33,551 bases of DNA from Clostridia bacterium (lineage in GTDB: Bacteria; Bacillota; Clostridia; Christensenellales; UBA1242), in assembly GCA_900766395.1 (NCBI GenBank), contig CAAFWB010000001.1, positions 1 to 33,551 of the forward strand. Direction: 5' to 3'. A program made the position numbers and the translations under genes. The first letter of the stretch is position 1; each line of letters begins with the position of its first letter. The notes beneath the pieces are model-generated. The model worked only from the letters and a program-made list of their open reading frames with translations, was not told the DNA's origin and ran no database searches. Below, in pieces: positions 16,093 through 24,071 of this stretch.

Positions 16093-16959
16093 ATGAAAAA
16101 AACTTTCAAATTTATGACATATATATGTTCAATCATGTTAGTTGTTTTGGCAGTTTCGTTGGTTATGGTTGGTTGTCAAAATACAAATTCACAAACATTT
16201 AGCGTTACTGCTTCAGTTGAGCAAGGTGAAGGGACAATAACTGGTGCTGGCACATACAAGAAAGGTGACTTGGTAAATATCACAGCAGTTCCAAAAGAGG
16301 GATATTTCTTTGATTCTTGGTCAAATGGAGAAACAGCAAGCAACATCACAATGAATATAAAATCAGACTTTGTTATCAGCGCGAGATTTGTTAAAGGCGT
16401 CAGAGTTTCGTTAAACAACGGCAAGTCGGTGACCGTGCGTGATGGAAAACTTGTATCTTCTTCTGGTGATTATTACGAAATAAAAGTAAATGATGAAAAG
16501 GCGCAGGCTTTTGGATATTGGGAAAACGTTGCAGACGGAACAATCTATTCTGCTGACTCTTATTTTTCAATTTGGAAGAGAGCAAGCATTTCAAACAACA
16601 TCAAGCTTCAACCAGTTCAATCAGCTTGTGGCATGTTTTTAGCAACAATGAATTTTGTGGATAGTTTGGGTGGTTCAATAAAGACTTTGACAGAAGCAAC
16701 TTCAATAAGTTCCATTTCACAAGGCTACTACTATAATTACAATGGAAAGACAACTCTCGTAAACACAACCATTCAAAATGGAAGTGCAACGGTTAAATTG
16801 AACTATAACTCTTCAAGCGATTTCGCTCTCTATTCGGGCAAAATATTTATTCACAATAACCAATGTATGGTTGCAATTGGTATGCCAAGCCGTGGTTCGT
16901 TAGTAACATCAATTCAAATTGGCTCTCAAACTTGCAACATTGTTTGGTCAAAAGCTTAA
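16093..16959 (+). CDS. Lipoprotein with divergent InlB-type repeat
   Basis: The 288-residue protein has a lipoprotein signal (KKTFKF, hydrophobic core, then VMVGC with C28 as the lipidated residue), so it is probably anchored on the outer face of the membrane. Residues about 35-100 form one divergent InlB B-repeat/Flg_new-like module: TITGAGTYKKGDLVNITA, then GYFFDSWSNGETASNITM. The remaining 190 residues are beta-rich, Ser/Asn/Gly-rich and unrecognised. Such repeats are common in surface proteins and often mediate adhesion or act as spacers; that role is inference. Start chosen at ATG 16093 behind AAGGAATGG, because the promoter excludes the earlier GTG. It is a single-gene unit with its own promoter and terminator. 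Confidence 0.85.
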   Translation: MKKTFKFMTYICSIMLVVLAVSLVMVGCQNTNSQTFSVTASVEQGEGTITGAGTYKKGDLVNITAVPKEGYFFDSWSNGETASNITMNIKSDFVISARFVKGVRVSLNNGKSVTVRDGKLVSSSGDYYEIKVNDEKAQAFGYWENVADGTIYSADSYFSIWKRASISNNIKLQPVQSACGMFLATMNFVDSLGGSIKTLTEATSISSISQGYYYNYNGKTTLVNTTIQNGSATVKLNYNSSSDFALYSGKIFIHNNQCMVAIGMPSRGSLVTSIQIGSQTCNIVWSKA

Positions 16960-16961
16960 AT

Positions 16962-16991
16962 AAAAGGCAGTCAAATTTGGACTGCCTTTTT
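16962..16991 (+). terminator. Terminator after the lipoprotein gene
   Basis: AAAAGGCAGTC (16962-16972) pairs perfectly with GACTGCCTTTT (16980-16990) around a 7-nt loop and continues in T. It begins 3 nt after the lipoprotein stop. Confidence 0.9.
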
Positions 16992-17033
16992 AAGATATAC
17001 AAATTATAATAAACTGATTATTTGGAGGGCTGT

Positions 17034-17525
17034 ATGATTGAATATGAATATAATTTCAAAGTTGATGACATCAGTGTTGTGACAAAATTTTGTGAGAAAG
17101 ATGGATTTGTTTTGGTTTCAAAAACATCGGAAAATCGCGTTGTGTTTGAAAACAAACAAAATCGAAAAATCATTTCAAGACTAACGACAACATTTGGCGA
17201 ATCTGACAAAGTGACAGTTTGGGATTTCAAAAATGTCGGGAAGAATGACAACCTTCTCAAAGTGTCAAAGGAATCAGAAACAATGAAGCTTGACGAGGCG
17301 GGGATTAAAATCGCTCGCTCAATGCTTGAAGTTATGGACTTTGAACAAAGCGCAGATAATCTCAGAACGAGATATGTTTTTGAAAAAGGTGATGTCAAGT
17401 TTGAAATTGACGATTACACAAGACCCCAAATGAAAGTTGTTGCCATTGAAGGCGAGAAGTCTCAAGTTGACAAGGTCTATCAAATGCTTGTTTCGGACGA
17501 ACAAGTTTCCAAGCATATTTTGTGA
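17034..17525 (+). CDS. CYTH-like domain protein
   Basis: The 163-residue protein resembles the CYTH/triphosphate tunnel family: an N-terminal IEYEYNFKV (like the ExExK signature), then basic and acidic strands, and a C-terminal RTRYVFEKGDVKFEIDDY followed by VVAIEGE, close to the strands that line the tunnel in CyaB and thiamine triphosphatases. These enzymes bind triphosphate groups with acidic residues and metals; members hydrolyse inorganic or organic triphosphates. The match is by pattern only and some tunnel residues may be missing. GGAGGG precedes the ATG at 17034; an in-frame TTG at 17022 lies upstream of that site. TATAAT at 17005-17010 may be a -10. murA follows after 48 nt. Confidence 0.55.
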   Translation: MIEYEYNFKVDDISVVTKFCEKDGFVLVSKTSENRVVFENKQNRKIISRLTTTFGESDKVTVWDFKNVGKNDNLLKVSKESETMKLDEAGIKIARSMLEVMDFEQSADNLRTRYVFEKGDVKFEIDDYTRPQMKVVAIEGEKSQVDKVYQMLVSDEQVSKHIL

Positions 17526-17573
17526 GATTGAACACAAGGAGAGGGAATTTCATAAAATGAATTTGGAGGGATA

Positions 17574-18833
17574 ATGGATAAACTTCAAATTTTTGGTGGC
17601 GAAAAACTTTATGGGGCTGTTGAAATTCCTTCATCAAAAAATGCCTTTCTTCCAATTCTTGCCGCAACAATTTTGTGCGAAGGCAAGGTCGTTCTACATA
17701 AAAATCCAAGATTTGTTGACATCTACAATATGTGCGGGGTGCTTGAAGACCTCGGAAGCAAAATTAGTTTTTGTGATGACGATGTCATTATTGATAACAC
17801 AAATCTCACTTCTTTTGAGATTTCGCCTCAAAAGGCAAGCACTGTTCGCTCGTCGATTTTTTCGTTGGGAGCAATTCTTGGAAGATTTCGCAAGGCAAAA
17901 GTTGCCTACCCTGGTGGTTGCGAAATTGGAGCGCGCCCAATCGACATTCATCTTCGAGGGTTGATGAACCTTTCTGTTTCGGTGCGTGACAGCCACGGCT
18001 TTTTGTATTGCGAGGCAGGAAATCTTCGCGGGACGGACATACACCTTGATTTTCCCTCTGTTGGAGCAACCGAAAATATTATGATGGCAAGTGTTTTGGC
18101 AGAAGGCGAAACGCACATATATAACTCGGCAAAAGAGCCTGAAATTGTCGATCTTCAAAATTTCTTGAATAAACTGGGGGCAAATGTTCGTGGCGCGGGG
18201 ACTGACCACATTGAAATTGTTGGCGTAAAAAAACTCAAAACCGAGATTGAATACACTCCCATTCCTGACAGAATTATTGCAGGAACATATGCTCTTATGG
18301 GTGCAAGTTGTGGCGGTGAGATTGAACTAAAAAATGTACGACGCGAAAGCATCAGCCCAGTTTTGAGCAAAATACAAAATTCTAATTGCAAAATTAACTA
18401 TGTTAGTGATAAACTATTCTTGTCGTCAAATGGGAAACTCTCTGCGGTTCAAAAAATTGAAACTGCGCCATATCCAGGATTTCCAACCGATATGCAGGCA
18501 CAAATGCTTGCGACTCTTGCAACGGCAAAAGGAACAAGCATAATTGTTGAAAACCTTTTTGAAAACAGGTTTAAGCATGTGCCAGAACTCGTCAAAATGG
18601 GTGCAAAAATCACTGTTAAAGACAATATTGCTGTCATTGTTGGAGTTGAAAGTTTGTCTGGTGCGAGCGTGACAACCTGCGATTTGCGAGGTGGTGCAGC
18701 ACTGATTCTTGCGGGACTCAAAGCGGAAGGGTATACGACAATAAACAATGTGCATTTGATTGACCGCGGTTATTTCAAAATTGAAGATGATCTGACGCGG
18801 CTCGGCGCAAAAATAAAAAGGATAAAAGATTGA
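17574..18833 (+). CDS. murA: UDP-N-acetylglucosamine 1-carboxyvinyltransferase
   Basis: MurA commits UDP-GlcNAc to peptidoglycan synthesis by adding enolpyruvate; it is the fosfomycin target. The 419-residue length is typical. K22-N23 (PSSKNA) bind substrate, and the active-site loop YPGGCEIGARPID carries C116, so the enzyme should be fosfomycin-sensitive at that residue (established for Cys-type MurA). VGATENIMMA, PDRIIAGTYA and FPTDMQAQ are further family motifs. GGAGGG precedes the ATG. A tiny frame (ATG 17557, MNLEG) ends by overlapping the murA start (TAATG). The ftsQ start overlaps the murA stop. Firmicutes often place a murA copy here; a second copy elsewhere cannot be excluded. Confidence 0.97.
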   Translation: MDKLQIFGGEKLYGAVEIPSSKNAFLPILAATILCEGKVVLHKNPRFVDIYNMCGVLEDLGSKISFCDDDVIIDNTNLTSFEISPQKASTVRSSIFSLGAILGRFRKAKVAYPGGCEIGARPIDIHLRGLMNLSVSVRDSHGFLYCEAGNLRGTDIHLDFPSVGATENIMMASVLAEGETHIYNSAKEPEIVDLQNFLNKLGANVRGAGTDHIEIVGVKKLKTEIEYTPIPDRIIAGTYALMGASCGGEIELKNVRRESISPVLSKIQNSNCKINYVSDKLFLSSNGKLSAVQKIETAPYPGFPTDMQAQMLATLATAKGTSIIVENLFENRFKHVPELVKMGAKITVKDNIAVIVGVESLSGASVTTCDLRGGAALILAGLKAEGYTTINNVHLIDRGYFKIEDDLTRLGAKIKRIKD

Positions 18834-19651
18834 CAAAGAAAAAGAAGGTATTAATTATTCTTGGCTCAGTTCTTGGTGCTCTCATAGTTCTTGGCATCAT
18901 ATTGTTTTTCACTGCTTTTTCTTTGAAAAATGCTGATATAAAGTTTGAAACAACAAATGAGATTTATGACACTCAAACCCTTTCGACTGATATAAAAGAA
19001 AATTGTGAGATTGATTTTGGCAAGTCAGTGTTTTTGATGGACAAGCAAAAAACAATTTCGTCCATTGAAAAAAAATATCCAAATCTCAAAGTTATAAATA
19101 TCGAAACAAAGTTTCCGTCTTCCGTTCTTATTCATCTCGCTCTTCGTCAACAACTCTTTGCTTTTGAACGCGATGGACAAACCTACATATGTGACGAAGA
19201 ACTCAAAGTGCTTGAAACAAAGCAAGACTATTTGTCCACAAAAAGCAATGCGATTTTGGTTGAGGGATTGACTCCAACAAACGAGGGAGAAATCAAAGAA
19301 GCGGATTTTCTTGAATTTGAGGGATTTGACACCACGAATTTCAAAAAAATCTATTTGGCACTTTTTCGAAACAACAGAAACAAACTTGAAAGCATGGCAT
19401 ACTTCAAAACTATAAGTTTTGAAAAAAGAATCAATCCCGAAAGTTTTGAAGACGAAACAACTTTGATTTTGAAATCTCATTCTGATTTTGTTTATCAAAT
19501 TTTTGATTATGAAAACAGGCTTGAAAGCAAATTTAACAAACTGTTTGCCTGCGACTATACGATTGAAGACTTCAATCGAGCAGAGTATGAACTGTTGATT
19601 TATGAGAACTCAAAAGGAGAAATTTTTGCAAAGTTAAAGAACTTGACATAG
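18830..19651 (+). CDS. ftsQ: Cell division protein FtsQ/DivIB
   Basis: A 273-residue bitopic protein: short basic cytoplasmic tail (TKKKKV), one membrane helix at about 7-31, then an extracytoplasmic POTRA-type domain (DFGKSVFLMDKQKTISSIEKK, KVINIETKFPSS) and a beta-rich domain with DGQTYICDEELKVL, the usual FtsQ/DivIB layout. Sequence is divergent, as is usual for this family. Role: part of the FtsQ-L-B(DivIC) complex linking the Z ring to septal synthesis. Start: TTG at 18830, overlapping the murA TGA (TTGA), preceded by AAGGAT; no better start exists. It ends the murA unit and is followed by a terminator that overlaps the ftsA promoter. Confidence 0.85.
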   Translation: MTKKKKVLIILGSVLGALIVLGIILFFTAFSLKNADIKFETTNEIYDTQTLSTDIKENCEIDFGKSVFLMDKQKTISSIEKKYPNLKVINIETKFPSSVLIHLALRQQLFAFERDGQTYICDEELKVLETKQDYLSTKSNAILVEGLTPTNEGEIKEADFLEFEGFDTTNFKKIYLALFRNNRNKLESMAYFKTISFEKRINPESFEDETTLILKSHSDFVYQIFDYENRLESKFNKLFACDYTIEDFNRAEYELLIYENSKGEIFAKLKNLT

Positions 19652-19667
19652 AAAACAAAAGCCAATC

Positions 19668-19714
19668 AAAAAAATCATGATAATAAAACAAAAATCTATT
19701 GACATGATTTTTTT
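19668..19714 (+). terminator. Terminator-like hairpin after ftsQ
   Basis: AAAAAAATCATG (19668-19679) pairs with CATGATTTTTTT (19703-19714) across a 23-nt loop; the right arm supplies the T-tract. The right arm overlaps the -35 box of the ftsA promoter. Confidence 0.6.
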
Positions 19715-19727
19715 TGTTGTTTATAAT
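19699..19727 (+). promoter_or_regulatory. Consensus SigA promoter of ftsA-ftsZ
   Basis: TTGACA (19699-19704), 17-nt spacer, TATAAT (19722-19727): a perfect match in both boxes. Predicted start near 19734, leaving a leader of about 50 nt with AAAGGAGG before the ftsA ATG. It gives ftsA-ftsZ strong expression independent of murA-ftsQ. Confidence 0.9.
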
Positions 19728-19785
19728 TATAGAAAAAATTTGATAATTATTCATTCATTCAAATTTTATACACAAAGGAGGAAAT

Positions 19786-20967
19786 ATGTCCCAAGGCATG
19801 GTGGCAGTGCTTGACATTGGCTCGTCGAGCGTGAGAATTGTTGTTGGAAAACGCGGCATCAATGGCACATTTAACATTCTCGGCACTGGAGAAAGTGAAT
19901 ACTCGGGCTATGTTGACGGGGAGTTCTTGGATACAAACGAACTTGCAAGTGCCATAAACCTTGCAAAAGCGAATGCAGAGACTAATTCAGGGCTTGAAAT
20001 TCGAGATTTGTTTGTTGGCGTTCCAGGCGAATTTTCTCTTTGTGAAACCAAACTGGTTAGCCAAAACTATCCGAAAAAAATCAGGATTTCAAAAGAGAAT
20101 GTTCAAGACCTTTTCTTGAAAGCAAGTGGCAGCGAGTTTGAGACAACCCACACAATGATAAACTGTTCGGGAATATATTTTGTTCTTTCTGACAACAGAC
20201 GTGTGGTGGACCCTGTGGGAGAGCGTTCTTCTCGACTTTCAGCAAGCATTTCCTGCATTTGGGCTGACAACACTTTTATTGAAATAATCAATGGAATTTT
20301 GTCTAGTCTTGGAATTCAAAATTGCGAATATCTTTCAAGTCCACTCGCAGAAGGAATGTATCTTCTTGACGACAACCAAAGAGAAAAATATGCAATCATA
20401 ATTGATTGTGGCTACATATCAACGTCGGTTAGCCTTGTTCGTGGAAGAGGACTTGTTATGCTCAATTCGTTCTCACTTGGTGGCGGACACATCTCGGCAG
20501 ACCTTGCTCAATGTCTTCATATCCCTTTCGCCAGTGCCGAACAACTCAAAAGCAAAGTTGTGCTCAGCATCAGCTCATCGCAAAACGATGTTTATGAAGT
20601 CCAAATCCAAAGCAAGACAGTGCCAGTTTCAATGCAAATGACAAATGCGGTTGTGTGCGCAAGAATTGACATGATTGCTTCAGCCATCAACAAATGTCTC
20701 AACCTTTGTAAAGAAGAACATCCAGAATTTGTTGATGTATATTTGACGGGTGGGGGAATTTCATACATTCGAGGAGCAAAAGACCAACTTTCGAAATCAA
20801 TCGGAAGAAATGTCAAACTTCTCATGCCAAAAGATGCACAAATGAGCAAGGCATACCTTTCCTCAACGTTGGGACTTCTTGACATGGCACTTGAAAAACA
20901 AGAAGACGAGTCGACAAGTTTTTCACAAAAAGTTAAGGGTTTTCTTGCAAAAATATTTCAAAGATAG
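19786..20967 (+). CDS. ftsA: Cell division protein FtsA
   Basis: Actin-like ATPase that tethers FtsZ to the membrane. The 393-residue protein shows the phosphate 1 loop LDIGSSSVRIVVG, subdomain 1C region (LFVGVPGE), the phosphate 2 region IIDCGYISTS followed by GGGHISADLAQCL, and the adenosine motif LTGGGISYIRG. The last 16 residues (SFSQKVKGFLAKIFQR) form the amphipathic membrane-targeting helix, after an acidic linker. AAAGGAGG lies 5 nt before the ATG. ftsZ follows after 64 nt with no clear terminator, so the two are probably co-transcribed from the 19699 promoter. Confidence 0.96.
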   Translation: MSQGMVAVLDIGSSSVRIVVGKRGINGTFNILGTGESEYSGYVDGEFLDTNELASAINLAKANAETNSGLEIRDLFVGVPGEFSLCETKLVSQNYPKKIRISKENVQDLFLKASGSEFETTHTMINCSGIYFVLSDNRRVVDPVGERSSRLSASISCIWADNTFIEIINGILSSLGIQNCEYLSSPLAEGMYLLDDNQREKYAIIIDCGYISTSVSLVRGRGLVMLNSFSLGGGHISADLAQCLHIPFASAEQLKSKVVLSISSSQNDVYEVQIQSKTVPVSMQMTNAVVCARIDMIASAINKCLNLCKEEHPEFVDVYLTGGGISYIRGAKDQLSKSIGRNVKLLMPKDAQMSKAYLSSTLGLLDMALEKQEDESTSFSQKVKGFLAKIFQR

Positions 20968-21031
20968 TAAGATAAAAAAAGAGTTAACAAATTGCGTCAA
21001 AGCAAAAATATATAAAATTTAGGAGAAAAAT

Positions 21032-22243
21032 ATGTATTCAAACAATAATATTAGCCCAGTTGCAAGCATCAAAGTCATCGGAGTTGGAGGTGGCGGAAAT
21101 AATGCTGTCAACAGAATGATTAATGCAAACATCACAAGTGCGCAATTTGTTGCAATCAACACAGACAAACAAGCACTCCTCATGAGCAAAGCGGAACTTC
21201 GCCTTCAAATTGGCGAAAAACTAACGCGCGGACTTGGAGCAGGTGCTGACCCAGATATTGGACAAAAAGCAGCAGAAGAAAGCAAGGCAAGCATTTCTGA
21301 ACTTCTCAAAGATTGCGACCTTGTTTTCATCACAGCCGGCATGGGTGGCGGAACAGGAACAGGTGCTGCACCAGTTGTTGCTCAACTTGCAAAAGAAATG
21401 GGAATCTTGACAATCGCTGTTGTCACAAAACCATTTGGATTTGAAGGCAAACGCAGAATGGAAAATGCAGACCGCGGAATTGAAAACTTGCGTAAATATG
21501 TCGACACATTGGTTATCATTCCAAACGACAAACTTCTCAAACTTGTTCCAAAGGGAACTCCAATCGTTGAAGCATTCAGATATGCAGATGATGTTCTTCG
21601 TCAAGGTATTCAAGGAATTTCTGACCTTATTGTTCAACCAAACATGATTAACCTCGACTTTGCCGATGTCCGTTCGGTTATGAAAAACAGAGGACTTGCT
21701 CACATGGGAATTGGTCATGCAAAAGGCGAAAACAAAACGCTTGAAGCAGTTCGTCAAGCAGTTTCATCTCCTCTTCTTGAAACAACAATTGAAGGCGCAA
21801 CTGGTGTTATTCTTAACATCAAAGGTGGCAATGACATGGCTCTTGATGAAGTTTATGAAGCAGCTGACCTTGTGAAAGAAGTCCTTGACCCAGAATGCAA
21901 CATCATCTTTGGTGCTGGAATTGACGAGGCAATGAATGACGAAGTTGAAATCACAATCATTGCAACAGGCTTCCCAGGCAGCGAAAACATTTTGGAAAAG
22001 AAAGAAAAAGCAGAGAATGCTGAACAAATCAAAAAAGATATTGCAGCATTCAACGGCTTTGGTGCAAAACCTTATGACAACTATCTTGGTTCAACAATCG
22101 GACTCAGAAATAACATGCAGCAAGAACCAGCTTTTGAAGACAGAAAACCAGAAATGGCAACCGCTTCAAATGGCGCTCCAACAGGAAGACTCAAAATTGA
22201 TGATTCTGACATTCCACCATTCCTTAGACGCCTCAGAAAATAA
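21032..22243 (+). CDS. ftsZ: Cell division protein FtsZ
   Basis: Tubulin-like GTPase forming the division ring, also needed for the asymmetric sporulation septum. The 403-residue protein carries GVGGGGNNAVNRM, the tubulin signature GGGTGTG (105-111), and the T7 catalytic loop with NLDFADV. The C-terminal linker is about 70 residues, then the conserved peptide DIPPFLRRLRK, which binds FtsA and other partners. TTAGGAG precedes the ATG. Its terminator lies 14 nt after the stop and runs into the spoIIGA control region. Confidence 0.98.
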   Translation: MYSNNNISPVASIKVIGVGGGGNNAVNRMINANITSAQFVAINTDKQALLMSKAELRLQIGEKLTRGLGAGADPDIGQKAAEESKASISELLKDCDLVFITAGMGGGTGTGAAPVVAQLAKEMGILTIAVVTKPFGFEGKRRMENADRGIENLRKYVDTLVIIPNDKLLKLVPKGTPIVEAFRYADDVLRQGIQGISDLIVQPNMINLDFADVRSVMKNRGLAHMGIGHAKGENKTLEAVRQAVSSPLLETTIEGATGVILNIKGGNDMALDEVYEAADLVKEVLDPECNIIFGAGIDEAMNDEVEITIIATGFPGSENILEKKEKAENAEQIKKDIAAFNGFGAKPYDNYLGSTIGLRNNMQQEPAFEDRKPEMATASNGAPTGRLKIDDSDIPPFLRRLRK

Positions 22244-22257
22244 TCTCTTGAATTTTG

Positions 22258-22290
22258 AAAACATTTCATTTTATATGAAATGTTTTTTTT
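22258..22290 (+). terminator. Terminator after ftsZ
   Basis: AAAACATTTCAT (22258-22269) pairs perfectly with ATGAAATGTTTT (22275-22286) around a 5-nt loop, followed by T to 22290. Its tail touches the first Spo0A-type box. Confidence 0.88.
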
Positions 22291-22343
22291 CGCCATTTTT
22301 AAACTTTTTTCGCCTTTCATAATAAATTATGTAATTTTATACT
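22289..22343 (+). promoter_or_regulatory. Spo0A-type boxes and -10 of the spoIIGA-sigE promoter
   Basis: TTCGCCA (22289-22295) matches the reverse complement of the 0A box TGNCGAA; TTCGCCT (22309-22315) matches at six of seven. They are in the same orientation 20 bp apart, about two helical turns. TATACT (22338-22343) follows 22 bp after the second box. No good -35 stands at 17 bp, as expected of a promoter that needs an activator; the Bacillus spoIIG promoter has a similar 22-bp arrangement. Predicted start point is at or within a base or two of the ATG. Confidence 0.6.
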
Positions 22344-22349
22344 ATAAAC

Positions 22350-23207
22350 ATGGAAATTGTGGTTGAATATGCTTTGCTTGATAATTTCTTGATTGATATG
22401 ATTATTCTTTTTGTTTCATGCAAACTAAAGCGTGAAAAAATTTCTGTCGCAAGACTTTGCATTTCAAGTTTATTCGGGGCAATATGCGCTCTTTTGATGC
22501 CACTACTAAACTGCGCCAATTTCTTGATTATTGGGGTCAAGCTTCTCATTGGTGTTGTCATGGTATTAATTGCCCACAAGTGTTCAACTTTCAAAAAGTT
22601 TGTTTTGGATTACTTTATATTTCTTTCAACCACTGCTGTGTTTGGCGGGGTGGGAATTGGTGTTTTGTATCTTTTCTTTGGAAGTGTGACACTGACTTCG
22701 GGATTTGCAATCAATTCACCAATATTTATGAGCGCAATATATATTGCTTTATTTGCATGGGTGTATGGCGTTGTTGCTTCAATAAAGTTTTTCTATCGAA
22801 AGAAAAATCGCAACGAATTTACATTTGAAATTGAACTCGAATGTAAAGATAAAAAAGTTGAATGCATGGCATATCTCGACAGCGGAAACACACTTGTTGA
22901 CCCCGTCACTCAAAAGCCAGTTGTCATCATTGGACTCAAAACATTCAACAAACTTCATAAAGATGTTGCGCTTGAAAATTTACTTATGAAAAAACTCGAC
23001 AAAATAAAAATCGAGGGTGCGCACTACATTGAGTATCAAACCCTCAATAATCAAAAAATGACAATGCTGATTACTCCGATTGACAAAATTGAAATGAAAA
23101 ACAAAAAAGAAAAAAGCGGGTTGAAAGAATGTGTTTTGGGATTAAGTTTTGCCAAATTTCAAAAAAGTTTTGGTTGTGACATATTGCTTAATCAAAACTG
23201 TTTTTAG
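22350..23207 (+). CDS. spoIIGA: Sporulation sigma-E factor processing peptidase
   Basis: SpoIIGA is a membrane aspartic protease that cleaves pro-SigE in the mother cell after asymmetric division. The 285-residue protein has five membrane helices in its first 150 residues and a C-terminal protease domain with AYLDSGNTL; D177 is the catalytic Asp, in a DSG motif as in retropepsin-like enzymes, which work as dimers. The C-terminal ECVLGLSFAKF region is also typical. It directly precedes its substrate gene sigE. No ribosome-binding site is seen before the ATG, which stands 6 nt after the -10, so the mRNA may be leaderless. An alternative downstream start would remove part of helix 1. Confidence 0.95.
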   Translation: MEIVVEYALLDNFLIDMIILFVSCKLKREKISVARLCISSLFGAICALLMPLLNCANFLIIGVKLLIGVVMVLIAHKCSTFKKFVLDYFIFLSTTAVFGGVGIGVLYLFFGSVTLTSGFAINSPIFMSAIYIALFAWVYGVVASIKFFYRKKNRNEFTFEIELECKDKKVECMAYLDSGNTLVDPVTQKPVVIIGLKTFNKLHKDVALENLLMKKLDKIKIEGAHYIEYQTLNNQKMTMLITPIDKIEMKNKKEKSGLKECVLGLSFAKFQKSFGCDILLNQNCF

Positions 23208-23218
23208 GGGGAATATCA

Positions 23219-23941
23219 ATGAATATACTAAATTTTTTCAAAAAAATCATAAAAAAGTTGCTTGATATTGATAATTCTGAGTTCGTTGACAACATTGTTT
23301 GTTATATTTGTGGCAACGAAGCTTTGCCTCTTCCGCTGGAACCGGAAGAAGAACTGATGCTGATTGAAGAACTTGCAAACAACAATCAACAAGCAAAAGA
23401 AAAACTTGTTGAACATAATCTTCGACTTGTTGTTTATATTGCAAAAAGATTTGATGGTTGTGGCATTGATATGGAAGATTTGATTTCTGTTGGTGCAATT
23501 GGATTGATTAAAGCGATCAACACATATAATCTCAACAAAAACATAAAACTTGCCACCTATGCAAGTCGTTGCATTGAAAACGAAATATTGATGCAAATAC
23601 GCAAAATATCAAAACAAAAAGGAGAGGTGTCCATTGATGAACCTCTCACATTTGACGGTGACGGAAACGAACTTTTGTTGTCAGACGTGTTGTGTCAAGA
23701 AGCAGATGTTGTGAGCGGTGGACTTGAAAGTTCAGTTGAGCGTCAACTTTTGTATGGGTGTCTAAACAAACTCAATCCACGCGAGCAATACATTATGAAA
23801 TTGAGATTTGGACTTGATGGGAATGAAGAAAAAACGCAAAAAGAGGTTGCTGAATTGCTCGGAATTTCGCAAAGTTATATTTCAAGAATTGAAAAGAAAA
23901 TTCTCGGACGAATGAAAAAAGATTTAACAAATATTATGTAA
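23219..23941 (+). CDS. sigE: RNA polymerase sigma factor SigE (mother cell), pro-form
   Basis: Early mother-cell sigma factor. The 240-residue protein starts with an amphipathic/hydrophobic pro-sequence (NILNFFKKIIKKLL) and the region YICGNEALPLPL; in Bacillus cleavage is at the equivalent Tyr-Ile/Gly site, here near residues 29-30. Region 2 contains NLRLVVYIAKRFDG and DLISVGAIGLIKAI; region 4 ends with a helix-turn-helix (KEVAELLGISQSYISRIEKKI). A strong AGGGGG site overlaps the spoIIGA stop, 12 nt before. It is inactive until cut by SpoIIGA. A SigE-type promoter lies before spoIVA at 30269, a plausible target within this window. Confidence 0.97.
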   Translation: MNILNFFKKIIKKLLDIDNSEFVDNIVCYICGNEALPLPLEPEEELMLIEELANNNQQAKEKLVEHNLRLVVYIAKRFDGCGIDMEDLISVGAIGLIKAINTYNLNKNIKLATYASRCIENEILMQIRKISKQKGEVSIDEPLTFDGDGNELLLSDVLCQEADVVSGGLESSVERQLLYGCLNKLNPREQYIMKLRFGLDGNEEKTQKEVAELLGISQSYISRIEKKILGRMKKDLTNIM

Positions 23942-23997
23942 ATAATTAATTAAAATTAATCATTTTTGATGCAAAAGCGTGAACTTTTTGATGTTTT

Positions 23998-24004
23998 TTC
24001 GACA
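23998..24004 (-). promoter_or_regulatory. Spo0A-type box upstream of sigG
   Basis: TGTCGAA read on the minus strand: a full match to the 0A box. It lies 20 bp before the SigF -35 element of sigG, in a 130-nt intergenic region. A seven-base match can occur by chance. Confidence 0.4.
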
Positions 24005-24024
24005 AAACAAGTCAAATTTCTCTT

Positions 24025-24054
24025 GTATATAAGATTTTTCACTTGGGCAAAATA
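24025..24054 (+). promoter_or_regulatory. SigF-type promoter of sigG
   Basis: GTATA (24025-24029), 15-nt spacer, GGGCAAAATA (24045-24054). Both elements fit the Bacillus SigF consensus (GYATA and GGNNANAMTR) at every defined base. The start point would be near 24060, just before GAGGTG of sigG. Forespore SigF transcription of sigG is established in Bacillus. Confidence 0.8.
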
Positions 24055-24071
24055 TCGTCATGAGGTGAAAA

